From an uncultured Actinomycetes bacterium (lineage in GTDB: Bacteria > Actinomycetota > Actinomycetes > Mycobacteriales > Mycobacteriaceae), in contig CAIRCP010000058.1 of the NCBI GenBank assembly GCA_903877095.1, forward strand, positions 1 to 36,057: 36,057 nt of DNA, given 5' to 3'. The first letter of the stretch is position 1. Every line of letters starts with the position of its first letter. Under the pieces are notes generated by a model. That model saw only the letters and a list, made by a program, of their open reading frames with translations, ran no database searches and was not told the DNA's origin. The position numbers and the translations under genes were made by a program. Of the stretch, positions 18,385 through 26,264 are shown in pieces.

Positions 18385-21300
18385 GCGGCGGTGCCCTCGG
18401 CGATCCGTTGGGCTTTGGCCCGCTTGCGGGAAAGCTGCCATGGCGCAATGGGATTGCCCTGCCATCGTGTCGACGCCGGCACCTCGTCGCCGCGCATGAC
18501 CAGCGAGGCCGGCCCGATCGTCGCGCCGGCCCCGATCCGGCTGGCGGGCAGCGCGACGCAGTGCGGGCCGAGGGTTGCGCCGTCCTCAAGGGTGACGCTG
18601 TCCATCCGCATGATCCGGTCGTGGAACAGATGGGTCTGCACCACGCAGCCCCGGTTGACCGTGCTGCCGTCCCCGAGGGACACCAGATCCGCCTCGGGCA
18701 GCCAGTAGGTCTCGCACCAGACCCCGTGGCCGATCTTGGCTCCCAGCGCGCGTAACCACACATTCATCACCGGAGTGCCGCTGGCGGCTCGGGCGAACCA
18801 CGGTGCCGCGACCGTCTCGACGAAGGCGTCGGCGACCTCGTTTCGCCAGACGAACGACGACCACAGCGGCTTCTCGCCCACTGGAATGCGGCCTACCACA
18901 AGCCATTTCGCGGCGACGGCGATGCCCCCTGCGACCGCTCCGGCGATCAGCAGCACCACCCCGCCGGCCAGGGCCGCCCACCCGTAGCCGGCGTGCAGTG
19001 CCACGGCCTGTAGGGCCGTCAGGCTTGCCAGCCCGATGGCGAAGGTGACCATCATCGGCACTACCCGGCAGGTCTCGACCAGCCCGCGCATGACCTTCAA
19101 CCGCAGGGGAGGGGTGAACGTCAGCGCGGCGTCGGCGGTGTCGGCCTGCCGGCGCAACCGGACCGGCGGACTGCCCAGCCACGACGACCCCTTCTTGGCC
19201 TTCGGCGGGGTGGCCGAAAGGACCGCCACCAGACCGTCGTCGGGAACCCGACGGCCCGGCTGGGTGATGCCGGAGTTGCCCAGGAAGGCGCGCTTTCCGA
19301 CGGTCGCCTTGGCGATGTGGATCCAGCCGCCGCCGAGTTCATAGGACGCCACCATGGTGTCGTCGGCCAGGAACGCGCCGTCCTCCACGACGGTGAACTT
19401 CGGGGTCACCAGGGCGGTCGAGATCTCGGTGTTGCGGCCGATCTTGGCGCCGAGCACGCGCAGCCACACCGGGGTGAGCAAGCCCGCGTAGAGCGGGAAC
19501 AGGAAGGTGCGGGCGGCGTCCATCAGCCGGTCGGTGGCCCATAACTGCCAGCCCACCCGGCTGCGGACCGGGTGATATCCCTCCCGCAACCCGATCGAGC
19601 ACAGTCGCACACCCGCCACGGTGATGAGGGCGTAGACGAATGCAGCCACCAGGGTGGCCACAGGAATCCAGGGAGCGCCGGCGCGGATCGCCGCCCCCAG
19701 CGTCGCGGTGTCGCGGATCGCCCATGCCAGCACCGCCAATCCCGCGGAGAGTGCCGCCAGCGGAAGCGCGCCCAGCAGGAGCGAGGACACCCCGTAGATC
19801 GGTACCCAGTGCGACCGGCGCGGAGGCCGGTGGTCGGGCCACGGGTGGCGCGCCTTGCCCGACTTCACCGCCGGTGAGCCCTTCCAGTACTGCCCGTTCT
19901 TGACCTTGCCGACCACCGCGGATCCGGGGGCGACGTCGGCGTCCTTGCCTATCACCGCACCGGGCAGCAGGGTGGTGCGCGATCCGATGGTGGCGTCGTT
20001 GCCCACGGTGATCTCACCGACGTGGAACAGGTCCCCGTCGATCCAGTGCCCGGTGAGGTCGACCTCCGGTTCCACCGAACTGCGGTGTCCCAACGTCAGC
20101 ATGCCGGTCACCGGCGGGGCGGAATGCAGGTCGACGCCCTTGCCCACCGAATTGCCCAGGGCGCGGGCGTAATACACCAGCCATGGCGCACCGGCCTGGT
20201 TCTCCGCGCCGCTCGCGTCGGCCAGGCGCTCGGCCAGCCAGACCCGCAGGTGCTGGGATCCGCCGCGGCGGTAGATGCCCGGTTTGAGTCCGGTCAGCAG
20301 CAGTCGGGCGCCGACGACGGCGATGCCCATCCGGCCCAGCGGGGTGATGAACACGATGAAGGCGACCAGGACGACCCACCAGGGCACCGTGGCCAGCCAG
20401 GGCAGCGGGTGCACCATGGCTGCCAGGTTGTTGACCAGCGCCAGCCAGGTCAGCCACTGCAGGGCGGTGAGTCCGGCCAACGGTAGCGTGCACGCCACCT
20501 GAAGGGCCCGGGCCGAGTTCGGCACGGGGGCGACCGTGCGGGGGGTGACCGGTTCGGAACCCTCGTCATCGGCGGCCATCTCGTCGACGAAGCCGGCCAG
20601 CGACCCGAGTCGGGGGTGGTCGTAGAGGTGGGCCACCGTCATCGCGGGGACGCGCGCCCGCAGTGCGACGACCAGTTGGGCCGCGGACAGTGAGCCGCCG
20701 CCGAGGGCGAAGAAGTCGGCCTCCGGTCCGTCGACGGTCGTGCCGAGCACGTCCTGCCACAGCCCGGCCAGCCAGCCCATCGTTCCGCCGAGTTGCGCGC
20801 CGACGTCGGGAACGTCGCCCGGTGGCGGCCACGGCAGCGCGTTGCGGTCGACCTTTCCCGACGTGCGGGTCGGCAGTTCGTCGACCAGCACCAGACGCGG
20901 CACCAACGCTGCCGGCAGTGATTCGGCGAGCTGGGCGCGGGCGACGGCAAGATCGAAATCGGGGTCGGTGGAGGCGATGTAGCCGACGAGAACCGGTGTG
21001 CCACTTGATGTTTTGCGCACAGCGGCGGCTCCGCCGCTCACCCCCGGCAGGTTGACGAGCGCGGAGTCCACCTCGCCGAGTTCGATGCGCCGGCCGCCGA
21101 CTTTGACCTGATCGTCGGCCCGGCCCTGGAAGTAGAGACCGTCGGGCTCCAGACGCACCAGATCACCGCTGCGGTAGGCGCGCTGCCAGCCCAGTGACGG
21201 CAGCGGGGCGTACTTCTCGGCGTCCTTCTCCGGATCGAGATAGCGGGCCAGACCCACCCCGCCAATGACCAACTCCCCGACGTCGCCGATTCCGACCGGC

Positions 21301-22286
21301 TCCCCGGAGCGGTCCACCACGACCAGATCCCAGCCCGGCAGCGGCAGCCCGATGCTGACCGGTGCTCCAGCGATCAGCTGTGCGCCGCAGGCGACCACGG
21401 TGGCCTCGGTGGGGCCGTAGGTGTTCCAGACTTCGCGGCCGTCCACGGCCAGACGCTCGGCCAGTTCCGGCGGGCAGGCCTCGCCACCGAAGATCAGCAA
21501 CCGGACCTGTTCCAGGGCTTCGGCCGGCCACAGCGCCGCCAGGGTGGGGACGGTCGACACGACGGTGATGTCACGAGAGACCAGCCAGGGGCCCAGGTCC
21601 ATGCCGCTACGCACCAGCGAGCGTGGTGCGGGCACCAGACAGGCGCCGTTTCGCCAGGCCAGCCACATCTCCTCGCAGGAGGCGTCGAAGGCCACCGACA
21701 GGCCGGCCAACACTCTGTCGTCCGGCCCGATGGGGCTTTCCTGCAGGAAAACCCGCGCTTCGGCGTCCACCAGCGCCGCGGCGTTGCGGTGCGTGACCGC
21801 GACGCCCTTCGGGGTTCCGGTAGATCCGGAGGTGAAGATGATCCAGGCGTCGTCGACGATCTGCGGTGCGGTCGCGCTCCCGCCGCGCGGCGATCCGGGC
21901 CCGAGGGTCAACCCCTTCTCGGTGATGACGCCGGCCACATCCGCTTCGCCGAACACCAGTTGCGCCCGTTCGTCGGGATCGTCGGCATCCACCGGCACGT
22001 AGGCCGCGCCGGCTGCGAGCACCGTCAGGATCGACAGGTACAGCGAGTAGGCGCCGGACGGCATCCGGATGCCCACCCGGTCACCGCGGCCGATCCCACG
22101 TTCGGCCAGCCACTGCACACCCGTTTCAACATCGGCGATGACCTCGCTGTAAGTCAGTTGGACCTCGCCGTCATCGACGGCCGGAGCGTCCGGATAGCGG
22201 GCCGCTGTGTCATACAGGATGTCGACGAGGGTGCGCGGCGTCGGCGCCTGCCCTGACAGCAGGTACTGGGCGGGAATATCAGGCAT
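18381..22286 (-). CDS. Pls/PosA-like membrane non-ribosomal peptide synthetase
   Basis: 1301 residues. The adenylation domain (about 1-490) has FTSGSTGTPKG (151-161), FDASCEEMW (200-208, D201 being the amino-acid-binding Asp), NTYGPTEAT (288-296), YRSGDLV (371-377) and TSGKVDRNALP (475-485). A carrier domain follows with the phosphopantetheine Ser S532 in LGGGSLS. The remaining 700 residues alternate pairs of transmembrane helices with soluble blocks containing hexapeptide-like repeats (for example VGNDATIGSRTTLLPGAVIG), with no classical condensation domain. This is the layout of epsilon-poly-lysine synthetase (Pls) and PosA-type proteins, which polymerise an amino acid at the membrane. The monomer is unknown. 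ATG 22286 is preceded by TAGGAT at 8 nt, so the message may be leaderless. The frame extends upstream but loses homology. Confidence 0.9.
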   Translation of the reverse strand: MPDIPAQYLLSGQAPTPRTLVDILYDTAARYPDAPAVDDGEVQLTYSEVIADVETGVQWLAERGIGRGDRVGIRMPSGAYSLYLSILTVLAAGAAYVPVDADDPDERAQLVFGEADVAGVITEKGLTLGPGSPRGGSATAPQIVDDAWIIFTSGSTGTPKGVAVTHRNAAALVDAEARVFLQESPIGPDDRVLAGLSVAFDASCEEMWLAWRNGACLVPAPRSLVRSGMDLGPWLVSRDITVVSTVPTLAALWPAEALEQVRLLIFGGEACPPELAERLAVDGREVWNTYGPTEATVVACGAQLIAGAPVSIGLPLPGWDLVVVDRSGEPVGIGDVGELVIGGVGLARYLDPEKDAEKYAPLPSLGWQRAYRSGDLVRLEPDGLYFQGRADDQVKVGGRRIELGEVDSALVNLPGVSGGAAAVRKTSSGTPVLVGYIASTDPDFDLAVARAQLAESLPAALVPRLVLVDELPTRTSGKVDRNALPWPPPGDVPDVGAQLGGTMGWLAGLWQDVLGTTVDGPEADFFALGGGSLSAAQLVVALRARVPAMTVAHLYDHPRLGSLAGFVDEMAADDEGSEPVTPRTVAPVPNSARALQVACTLPLAGLTALQWLTWLALVNNLAAMVHPLPWLATVPWWVVLVAFIVFITPLGRMGIAVVGARLLLTGLKPGIYRRGGSQHLRVWLAERLADASGAENQAGAPWLVYYARALGNSVGKGVDLHSAPPVTGMLTLGHRSSVEPEVDLTGHWIDGDLFHVGEITVGNDATIGSRTTLLPGAVIGKDADVAPGSAVVGKVKNGQYWKGSPAVKSGKARHPWPDHRPPRRSHWVPIYGVSSLLLGALPLAALSAGLAVLAWAIRDTATLGAAIRAGAPWIPVATLVAAFVYALITVAGVRLCSIGLREGYHPVRSRVGWQLWATDRLMDAARTFLFPLYAGLLTPVWLRVLGAKIGRNTEISTALVTPKFTVVEDGAFLADDTMVASYELGGGWIHIAKATVGKRAFLGNSGITQPGRRVPDDGLVAVLSATPPKAKKGSSWLGSPPVRLRRQADTADAALTFTPPLRLKVMRGLVETCRVVPMMVTFAIGLASLTALQAVALHAGYGWAALAGGVVLLIAGAVAGGIAVAAKWLVVGRIPVGEKPLWSSFVWRNEVADAFVETVAAPWFARAASGTPVMNVWLRALGAKIGHGVWCETYWLPEADLVSLGDGSTVNRGCVVQTHLFHDRIMRMDSVTLEDGATLGPHCVALPASRIGAGATIGPASLVMRGDEVPASTRWQGNPIAPWQLSRKRAKAQRIAEGTAA

Positions 22287-22294
22287 CGCCACGA

Positions 22295-22300
22295 ATCCTA
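22295..22300 (-). promoter_or_regulatory. Possible -10 element of the synthetase operon
   Basis: TAGGAT on the minus strand fits TANNNT and ends 8 nt before the ATG at 22286. It would be the head promoter for the minus-strand cluster and yield a leaderless message. Motif match only. Confidence 0.4.
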
Positions 22301-22395
22301 GGGTCCGCCGGGCGTTTCCGTGGGCCGCCTGCGTGTGGGCTTGCCCGGCTGTGCGCTTTGGTCGCGCCGGGGGCGCGAACCTGAGACACTTGCGG

Positions 22396-22535
22396 CGCAG
22401 AGGGGAGTATTCCTTCGCCGCGGTGTCGTCACCACGTCGGCCGTCCACCGGTCGTCCGGTTCCGCGGGCCGCGCCCCACCTTTTCCGGGGCCGGCGGAAG
22501 AGACCTCGGGCGTTTTCGACGAACCCGGAGGTCTG
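22396..22535 (+). ncRNA. yybP-ykoY (Mn2+) riboswitch upstream of the TerC gene
   Basis: The class hallmarks appear in order. GAGGGGAGTA (22400-22409) is the conserved first loop, GTCGTCACCAC (22425-22435) is the second conserved segment and GAGACCTC (22500-22507) is the 3' side. P1 pairs GAGG (22400-22403) with CCTC (22504-22507). A second helix pairs CTTCGCCG (22413-22420) with CGGCGGAAG (22492-22500). An expression platform follows: AGACCTCGGG (22501-22510) can instead pair with CCCGGAGGTCT (22524-22534), hiding the GGAGG ribosome site of the TerC gene. Metal binding that stabilises P1 should therefore free the site and switch translation on. Known members of this class control Mn2+ exporters, including TerC-family genes such as E. 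coli alx. Confidence 0.87.
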
Positions 22536-22536
22536 C

Positions 22537-23505
22537 ATGAACGTCACGCCCCTGGAGTGGGGGATCACCCTTGGGGTGACGCTGGCCGTGTTGTTGTTCG
22601 ACGTCCTGGTGTTCGCCCGCCGCCCCCACGAGCCCAGCCGGCGCGAATGCGCGATCGCACTGACGGCTTACGTGCTGCTCGCTGTGCTGTTCGGACTGCT
22701 GGTCTGGAGGATGCACGGCAGCCAGTACAGCGTGGAATTCTTCGCGGGCTGGCTCACCGAGTACAGCCTGTCGATCGACAACCTGTTCATCTTCATCATC
22801 ATCATGGCCAGCTTCAAGGTTCCGAAGATCTACCAACAGCAGGCCCTGCTGATCGGGATCGTCCTGGCGCTGGTGTTCCGGGGGATCTTCATCGCCCTGG
22901 GAGCCGTTGCAATCCAACGGTTTTCCTGGATCTTCTACTTCTTCGGCGCGTTCCTGGTTTTCACCGCCGTCAAACTCGCCCGCGACACCGACCACAGCGA
23001 CGACGCCGACAACTCCGTCGTGCGTTTCGCCAAGACCTATCTCAACACCACCGACAGCTGGCACGGCCTGAAGCTCTACGTCAAACGGGGCAGAAAGCGC
23101 GTCATGACGCCGATGTTCCTGGTGATCGTGGCGCTTGCGACCACCGATCTGCTGTTCGCCTTCGATTCCATTCCGGCGATCTACGGGCTGACCAGCGAGC
23201 CCTACCTGGTCTTCACCGCCAACGTGTTCGCCCTCATGGGTCTGCGGCAGCTGTACTTTCTGCTGGGGGATCTGCTCAACCGGCTGGTCTACCTGTCCCA
23301 GGGTCTGGCGTTCATCCTGTTCTTCATCGGCGTCAAACTGCTGCTGCACGCGTTGCACGAGAACGAGGTGCCGTTCATCAACGGCGGCGAGCCCCTACAC
23401 GTGCCGCAGATCCCGACCCTGTTGAGTTTGGCGGTCATTGTGGTGACGTTGCTGATCACGATGGTGGCCAGCTTGATGAAGGCGCGGACCGACCGATCCG
23501 GCTGA
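22537..23505 (+). CDS. TerC-family integral membrane protein, probable Mn2+ exporter
   Basis: 322 residues with about nine transmembrane helices. The TerC signatures are EYSLSIDNLFIF and TTDLLFAFDSIPAIYGLT, whose acidic residues lie within helices and form the presumed metal path. The cytoplasmic loop around residues 150-185 is charged. The name comes from tellurium resistance, but studied members (Alx, MeeF/MeeY) move manganese. The Mn2+ riboswitch in its leader strongly supports that role here. ATG 22537 has a perfect GGAGG (22527-22531) 5 nt upstream; the open frame above it is leader sequence. It converges on the UraD-like gene across a 23-bp tandem array. Confidence 0.93.
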   Translation: MNVTPLEWGITLGVTLAVLLFDVLVFARRPHEPSRRECAIALTAYVLLAVLFGLLVWRMHGSQYSVEFFAGWLTEYSLSIDNLFIFIIIMASFKVPKIYQQQALLIGIVLALVFRGIFIALGAVAIQRFSWIFYFFGAFLVFTAVKLARDTDHSDDADNSVVRFAKTYLNTTDSWHGLKLYVKRGRKRVMTPMFLVIVALATTDLLFAFDSIPAIYGLTSEPYLVFTANVFALMGLRQLYFLLGDLLNRLVYLSQGLAFILFFIGVKLLLHALHENEVPFINGGEPLHVPQIPTLLSLAVIVVTLLITMVASLMKARTDRSG

Positions 23506-23506
23506 G

Positions 23507-23613
23507 CCCATCAGGTCCAGATTGTCCGGCCCATCAGGCCCAGATTGTCCGGCCCGTCAGGTCCAGATTGTCCGGCCCATCAGGTCCAGATTGTCCGGCC
23601 CATTCAGGTCCAG
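23507..23613. repeat. 23-bp tandem array, 4.6 copies, between convergent genes
   Basis: Units CCCATCAGGTCCAGATTGTC+CGG begin at 23507, 23530, 23553 and 23576, with a partial copy from 23599. The second and third carry one substitution each. The last copy runs over the final codons and stop of the UraD-like gene (stop 23604-23606), so the repeat unit matches the end of that gene and may have grown from it. The unit length is not a multiple of three. It has the form of a VNTR locus. Confidence 0.93.
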
Positions 23614-24143
23614 TTGTTGTAGCCGCCCTCGGGCCCCAGCATCCGCTCGAGGCGACTCCGGTTGAGCTTGGCGATCTCGTTGCGGACGATTTTTCGCTCG
23701 GTCTCGGCGTCGTTGTGCATGCGGTCGGCGATCGCGGCGATCACCGACGACACGGAGCAGTCGGCAGGCACGTACATCACGAACTTGAACCCGTATTTCG
23801 CGGCGTAACCGGCGGCGGAGCTGTCCAGTAACTGCATGACGCCCGGGCGATCGTCCCACAGCGCACACTGCTCGGCATGCGAGGGAACGCTGCGCGGCCG
23901 GCTGCCCACCTTCGGGTAGGACTCCAGGATGTCGTCGACCGATTCGTCGGAGAGCGAGAACAGCAGCGCATCTGCCTTGCGAAACAACGCGTTGTGATCG
24001 GCGTAGGGCCGACAGGCGGCTAGGTCGCCGGCCATGCCCACGCAGGAACAGCACTCGTAGAGGGCATGCACGGCTTTGCGAGTCGGCAACTCGTTGAACC
24101 GTGCGAGACCGATTCCCTGGTGCATGAACACAGCGCTAAGCAT
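23604..24143 (-). CDS. UraD-like (OHCU decarboxylase fold) protein lacking the usual catalytic His
   Basis: About 179 residues. It matches the helical OHCU decarboxylase fold of ureide metabolism: a GIGLARFNELP start, RPYADHNALFRKADALLF, YPKVGSR, SHAEQCALW, KYGFKFVMYVP, then RMHNDAETERKIVRNEIAKLNRSRLERML in pieces. In proven decarboxylases the third block reads HPRIG or HPxLG with an essential His; here it is YPKVG. The Glu of the AEQ block and the C-terminal Arg are kept. The N-terminal part has an unusual cysteine cluster (YECCSCVG, LAAC). No urate-pathway gene is nearby. It may be inactive or have another role. The start is uncertain: ATG 24143 has TACTTT 9 nt upstream, while TTG 24161 and ATG 24125 are alternatives. 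Confidence 0.78.
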   Translation of the reverse strand: MLSAVFMHQGIGLARFNELPTRKAVHALYECCSCVGMAGDLAACRPYADHNALFRKADALLFSLSDESVDDILESYPKVGSRPRSVPSHAEQCALWDDRPGVMQLLDSSAAGYAAKYGFKFVMYVPADCSVSSVIAAIADRMHNDAETERKIVRNEIAKLNRSRLERMLGPEGGYNNWT

Positions 24144-24152
24144 GGAAAACGC

Positions 24153-24158
24153 AAAGTA
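24153..24158 (-). promoter_or_regulatory. Possible -10 element of the UraD-like gene
   Basis: TACTTT on the minus strand matches TANNNT, 9 nt before ATG 24143. With no ribosome binding site in view, a leaderless or near-leaderless message is possible. Confidence 0.35.
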
Positions 24159-24200
24159 CAACCGGGTTACCTTGCGTTACAGCCAGGAAAATCTTTCGGC

Positions 24201-24254
24201 GGGTCGGGTTCCCCTCTTGACCCGGGGTCGGGTTCCCCTCTTGACCCGGGGTCA
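24201..24254. repeat. 24-bp tandem repeat, 2.2 copies, after ppa
   Basis: GGGTCGGGTTCCCCTCTTGA+CCCG occurs at 24201-24224 and again exactly at 24225-24248, with the start of a third copy running into the ppa stop codon at 24252-24254. On the minus strand each copy can form CGGGT-loop-ACCCG, so it might help end or process the ppa transcript. Unproven. Confidence 0.9.
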
Positions 24255-24740
24255 GTGCCCTTCCGCGGTGAAGCGCTCCCGGGAGCGCTCGATCTCAGCC
24301 TCGGCCTCGGCCCGGCCGACGTAGTCAGCGCCCTTGACGTACTTGCCCGGCTCGAGGTCCTTGTAGTGGACGAAGAAATGCTTGATCGCTTCCAGTTCGA
24401 AGCTGGACACGTCGGAGAGATCGTTGATGTGGTCCCAGCGCGGATCACCGGCCGGCACACAGATCACCTTGTCGTCGCCGCCGGCGTCGTCGACCATCTT
24501 GAACATGGCGACCGCGCGGCACTCCACGATCACGCCGGGATGCACCGACTCCGGCAACAGCACCAGCGCGTCCAGTGGGTCGCCGTCCTCGCCCAGCGTG
24601 TCCTCGATGTAGCCGTAGTCGGCCGGGTAGCCCATCGGGGTGTAGAGGTAGCGGTCCAGCCGCAGCCGGCCGGTTTTATGGTCGACCTCGTACTTGTTGC
24701 GCTGGCCCTTCGGGATCTCGATGGTGACGTCGAACTCCAC
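24252..24740 (-). CDS. ppa: Inorganic pyrophosphatase (family I)
   Basis: 162 residues, the length of M. tuberculosis Rv3628. It hydrolyses pyrophosphate to phosphate in the cytoplasm, pulling biosynthetic reactions forward. The signature [10 protein letters not shown] (51-60) supplies metal-binding aspartates D52 and D57. [10 protein letters not shown] and [11 protein letters not shown] are the other active-site blocks. H21 of the mycobacterial enzymes is kept, but position 86, His in M. tuberculosis as I recall, is Ala here (VDDAGGDDK). GTG 24740 has AAGGAG 7 nt upstream. It diverges from dacB. Confidence 0.96.
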   Translation of the reverse strand: MEFDVTIEIPKGQRNKYEVDHKTGRLRLDRYLYTPMGYPADYGYIEDTLGEDGDPLDALVLLPESVHPGVIVECRAVAMFKMVDDAGGDDKVICVPAGDPRWDHINDLSDVSSFELEAIKHFFVHYKDLEPGKYVKGADYVGRAEAEAEIERSRERFTAEGH

Positions 24741-24859
24741 CGCGCAACTCCTTTTCGCTGTTGGGGCCGCCCCAATGGCGACGGTGGATAACCCTAGCGA
24801 GGGATTCGCGCGTACACGGCCTCGTTGGGCACAATAAGACGCAAAACACGAGGAGTGTC

Positions 24860-26239
24860 ATGCTGCGCAGACTTCGGCGCCCAGGTCATGTGGTGATCGC
24901 CGCTGCGGTGGTCGCGCTGGTCGCCATCGTCGTCGCTGCTGCGGCCCTGCTCGGGTCCGGTGGACAGAGCAACGCCTCAGCACCACCGCCGCGGCCGCCG
25001 GCCACCGTGAACCCGGCGCTGGTTCCCCTGGCCGATTCGGCAAAGGTGCCAACCACGGCCGGTATGACCGCGGCGCTGGCCGCTGCCGTCGCCAACCCCA
25101 ATCTGGGCATCCTCGCCGGGCGGATCACCGACGCGAAGACCGGCGACCAGATCTGGGAGCAGCGGGCGGATTTCCCGATGCAGCCCGCGTCGGTGAACAA
25201 GGTGCTCACGACGGCGGCGGCCCTGCTTGCCCTGGACCGCAACGCCCGGGTGACCACCACGGTCCGCGCCGCCGATCAGGACCGGATGCCCGGAGTGGTG
25301 GTCCTCGTCGGTGGGGGTGACCCCACCCTGTCGGCTGCACCGCCCAGCGAGGAGACCTGGTACCGCGGTGCCGCTCGGATCTCCGACCTGGCTGACCAGG
25401 TGCGCAAGAGCGGTCTGAAGCCGACGGCCGTCCAGGTCGACGCCTCGTTGTTCTCCGGCCCGGACATGGCGCCGGGCTGGGACCCCGACGACATCGGCGG
25501 CGGCGACATCGCTCCGATCCAGGCGGTGATGCTCGACGCCGGGCGGATCCAGCCGACCACCTTGGAATCCCGGCGGTCCCCCACCCCGGCGCTCGACGCC
25601 GGTCGTGCGCTGGCCGTCGCGCTCGGCGTCGACCCGGCCAAGGTGGCGATCGCACCCGGTCCGGCGGACGGCCGTGAGCTGGCGTCGGTGCAGTCGGCGC
25701 CGTTGATGGAACGGCTGACCCAGATGATGCTCGCCTCCGACAACGTGATGGCCGAAACCATCGGCCGCGAGGTCGCCCGCGCCACCGGTCGGCCGTCGAG
25801 CTTCGCCGGTGCGGTGGACGCGGTGATCAGCAGGCTGGCCGCCGAGAAGATCGACATGACCGGGGCGTCACTGGTGGATTCCAGCGGGCTGTCGGTCGCC
25901 GACCTGCTGACGGCCAAGACGCTGGATGAAGTGGTCAACGCGGCCGCCGGCTCGGACCACCCCGCCCTGCGGCCGATGGTGGACATGCTCCCGGTGGCGG
26001 CCGGCAGCGGAACACTGTCGAACCGGTTCTACGACGCCGACGCGAAGAAGACCCCCGCCGGGTGGCTGCGTGCCAAGACCGGATCGCTGACCAAGACCAA
26101 CTCGCTGGCCGGCATCGTTACCGACCTCAACGGCCGGGTGCTGACCTTCGCCTTCATCTCCAACAACGCCGGGAACGAGGGGCGTACGGCGATCGACGCC
26201 CTCGCCTCCGCCCTGCGCACCTGCGGGTGTGGTTCATGA
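24860..26239 (+). CDS. dacB: D-Ala-D-Ala carboxypeptidase/endopeptidase, PBP4 type (S13)
   Basis: 459 residues, corresponding to Rv3627c. An N-terminal membrane segment (HVVIAAAVVALVAIVVAAAA, about 10-29) puts the enzyme outside the membrane, followed by a Pro-rich linker. The three penicillin-binding motifs are SVNK (111-114, S111 nucleophile), SDN (293-295) and KTG (406-408). The insertion between the first two motifs is typical of the class C/S13 family. It trims or cleaves peptidoglycan stem peptides. ATG 24860 follows GAGGAG closely. The following gene starts 25 bases after its stop, so they are likely co-transcribed with tilS and hpt. Confidence 0.95.
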   Translation: MLRRLRRPGHVVIAAAVVALVAIVVAAAALLGSGGQSNASAPPPRPPATVNPALVPLADSAKVPTTAGMTAALAAAVANPNLGILAGRITDAKTGDQIWEQRADFPMQPASVNKVLTTAAALLALDRNARVTTTVRAADQDRMPGVVVLVGGGDPTLSAAPPSEETWYRGAARISDLADQVRKSGLKPTAVQVDASLFSGPDMAPGWDPDDIGGGDIAPIQAVMLDAGRIQPTTLESRRSPTPALDAGRALAVALGVDPAKVAIAPGPADGRELASVQSAPLMERLTQMMLASDNVMAETIGREVARATGRPSSFAGAVDAVISRLAAEKIDMTGASLVDSSGLSVADLLTAKTLDEVVNAAAGSDHPALRPMVDMLPVAAGSGTLSNRFYDADAKKTPAGWLRAKTGSLTKTNSLAGIVTDLNGRVLTFAFISNNAGNEGRTAIDALASALRTCGCGS

Positions 26240-26264
26240 GCCGGTCCGGCGAACCGTCCCGCGC

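Noticed and set aside
22207..22536. N-terminal extension of the TerC protein
   Set aside because: It reads through the riboswitch; the ATG at 22537 has a perfect ribosome site and starts the first membrane helix.
22287..22568. Upstream extension of the synthetase frame to 1395 aa
   Set aside because: It is antisense to the riboswitch and the TerC start, and the A-domain homology begins at the ATG at 22286.
22537..23505. Tellurite resistance function
   Set aside because: The family name is historical; the riboswitch points to manganese and no other ter genes are present.
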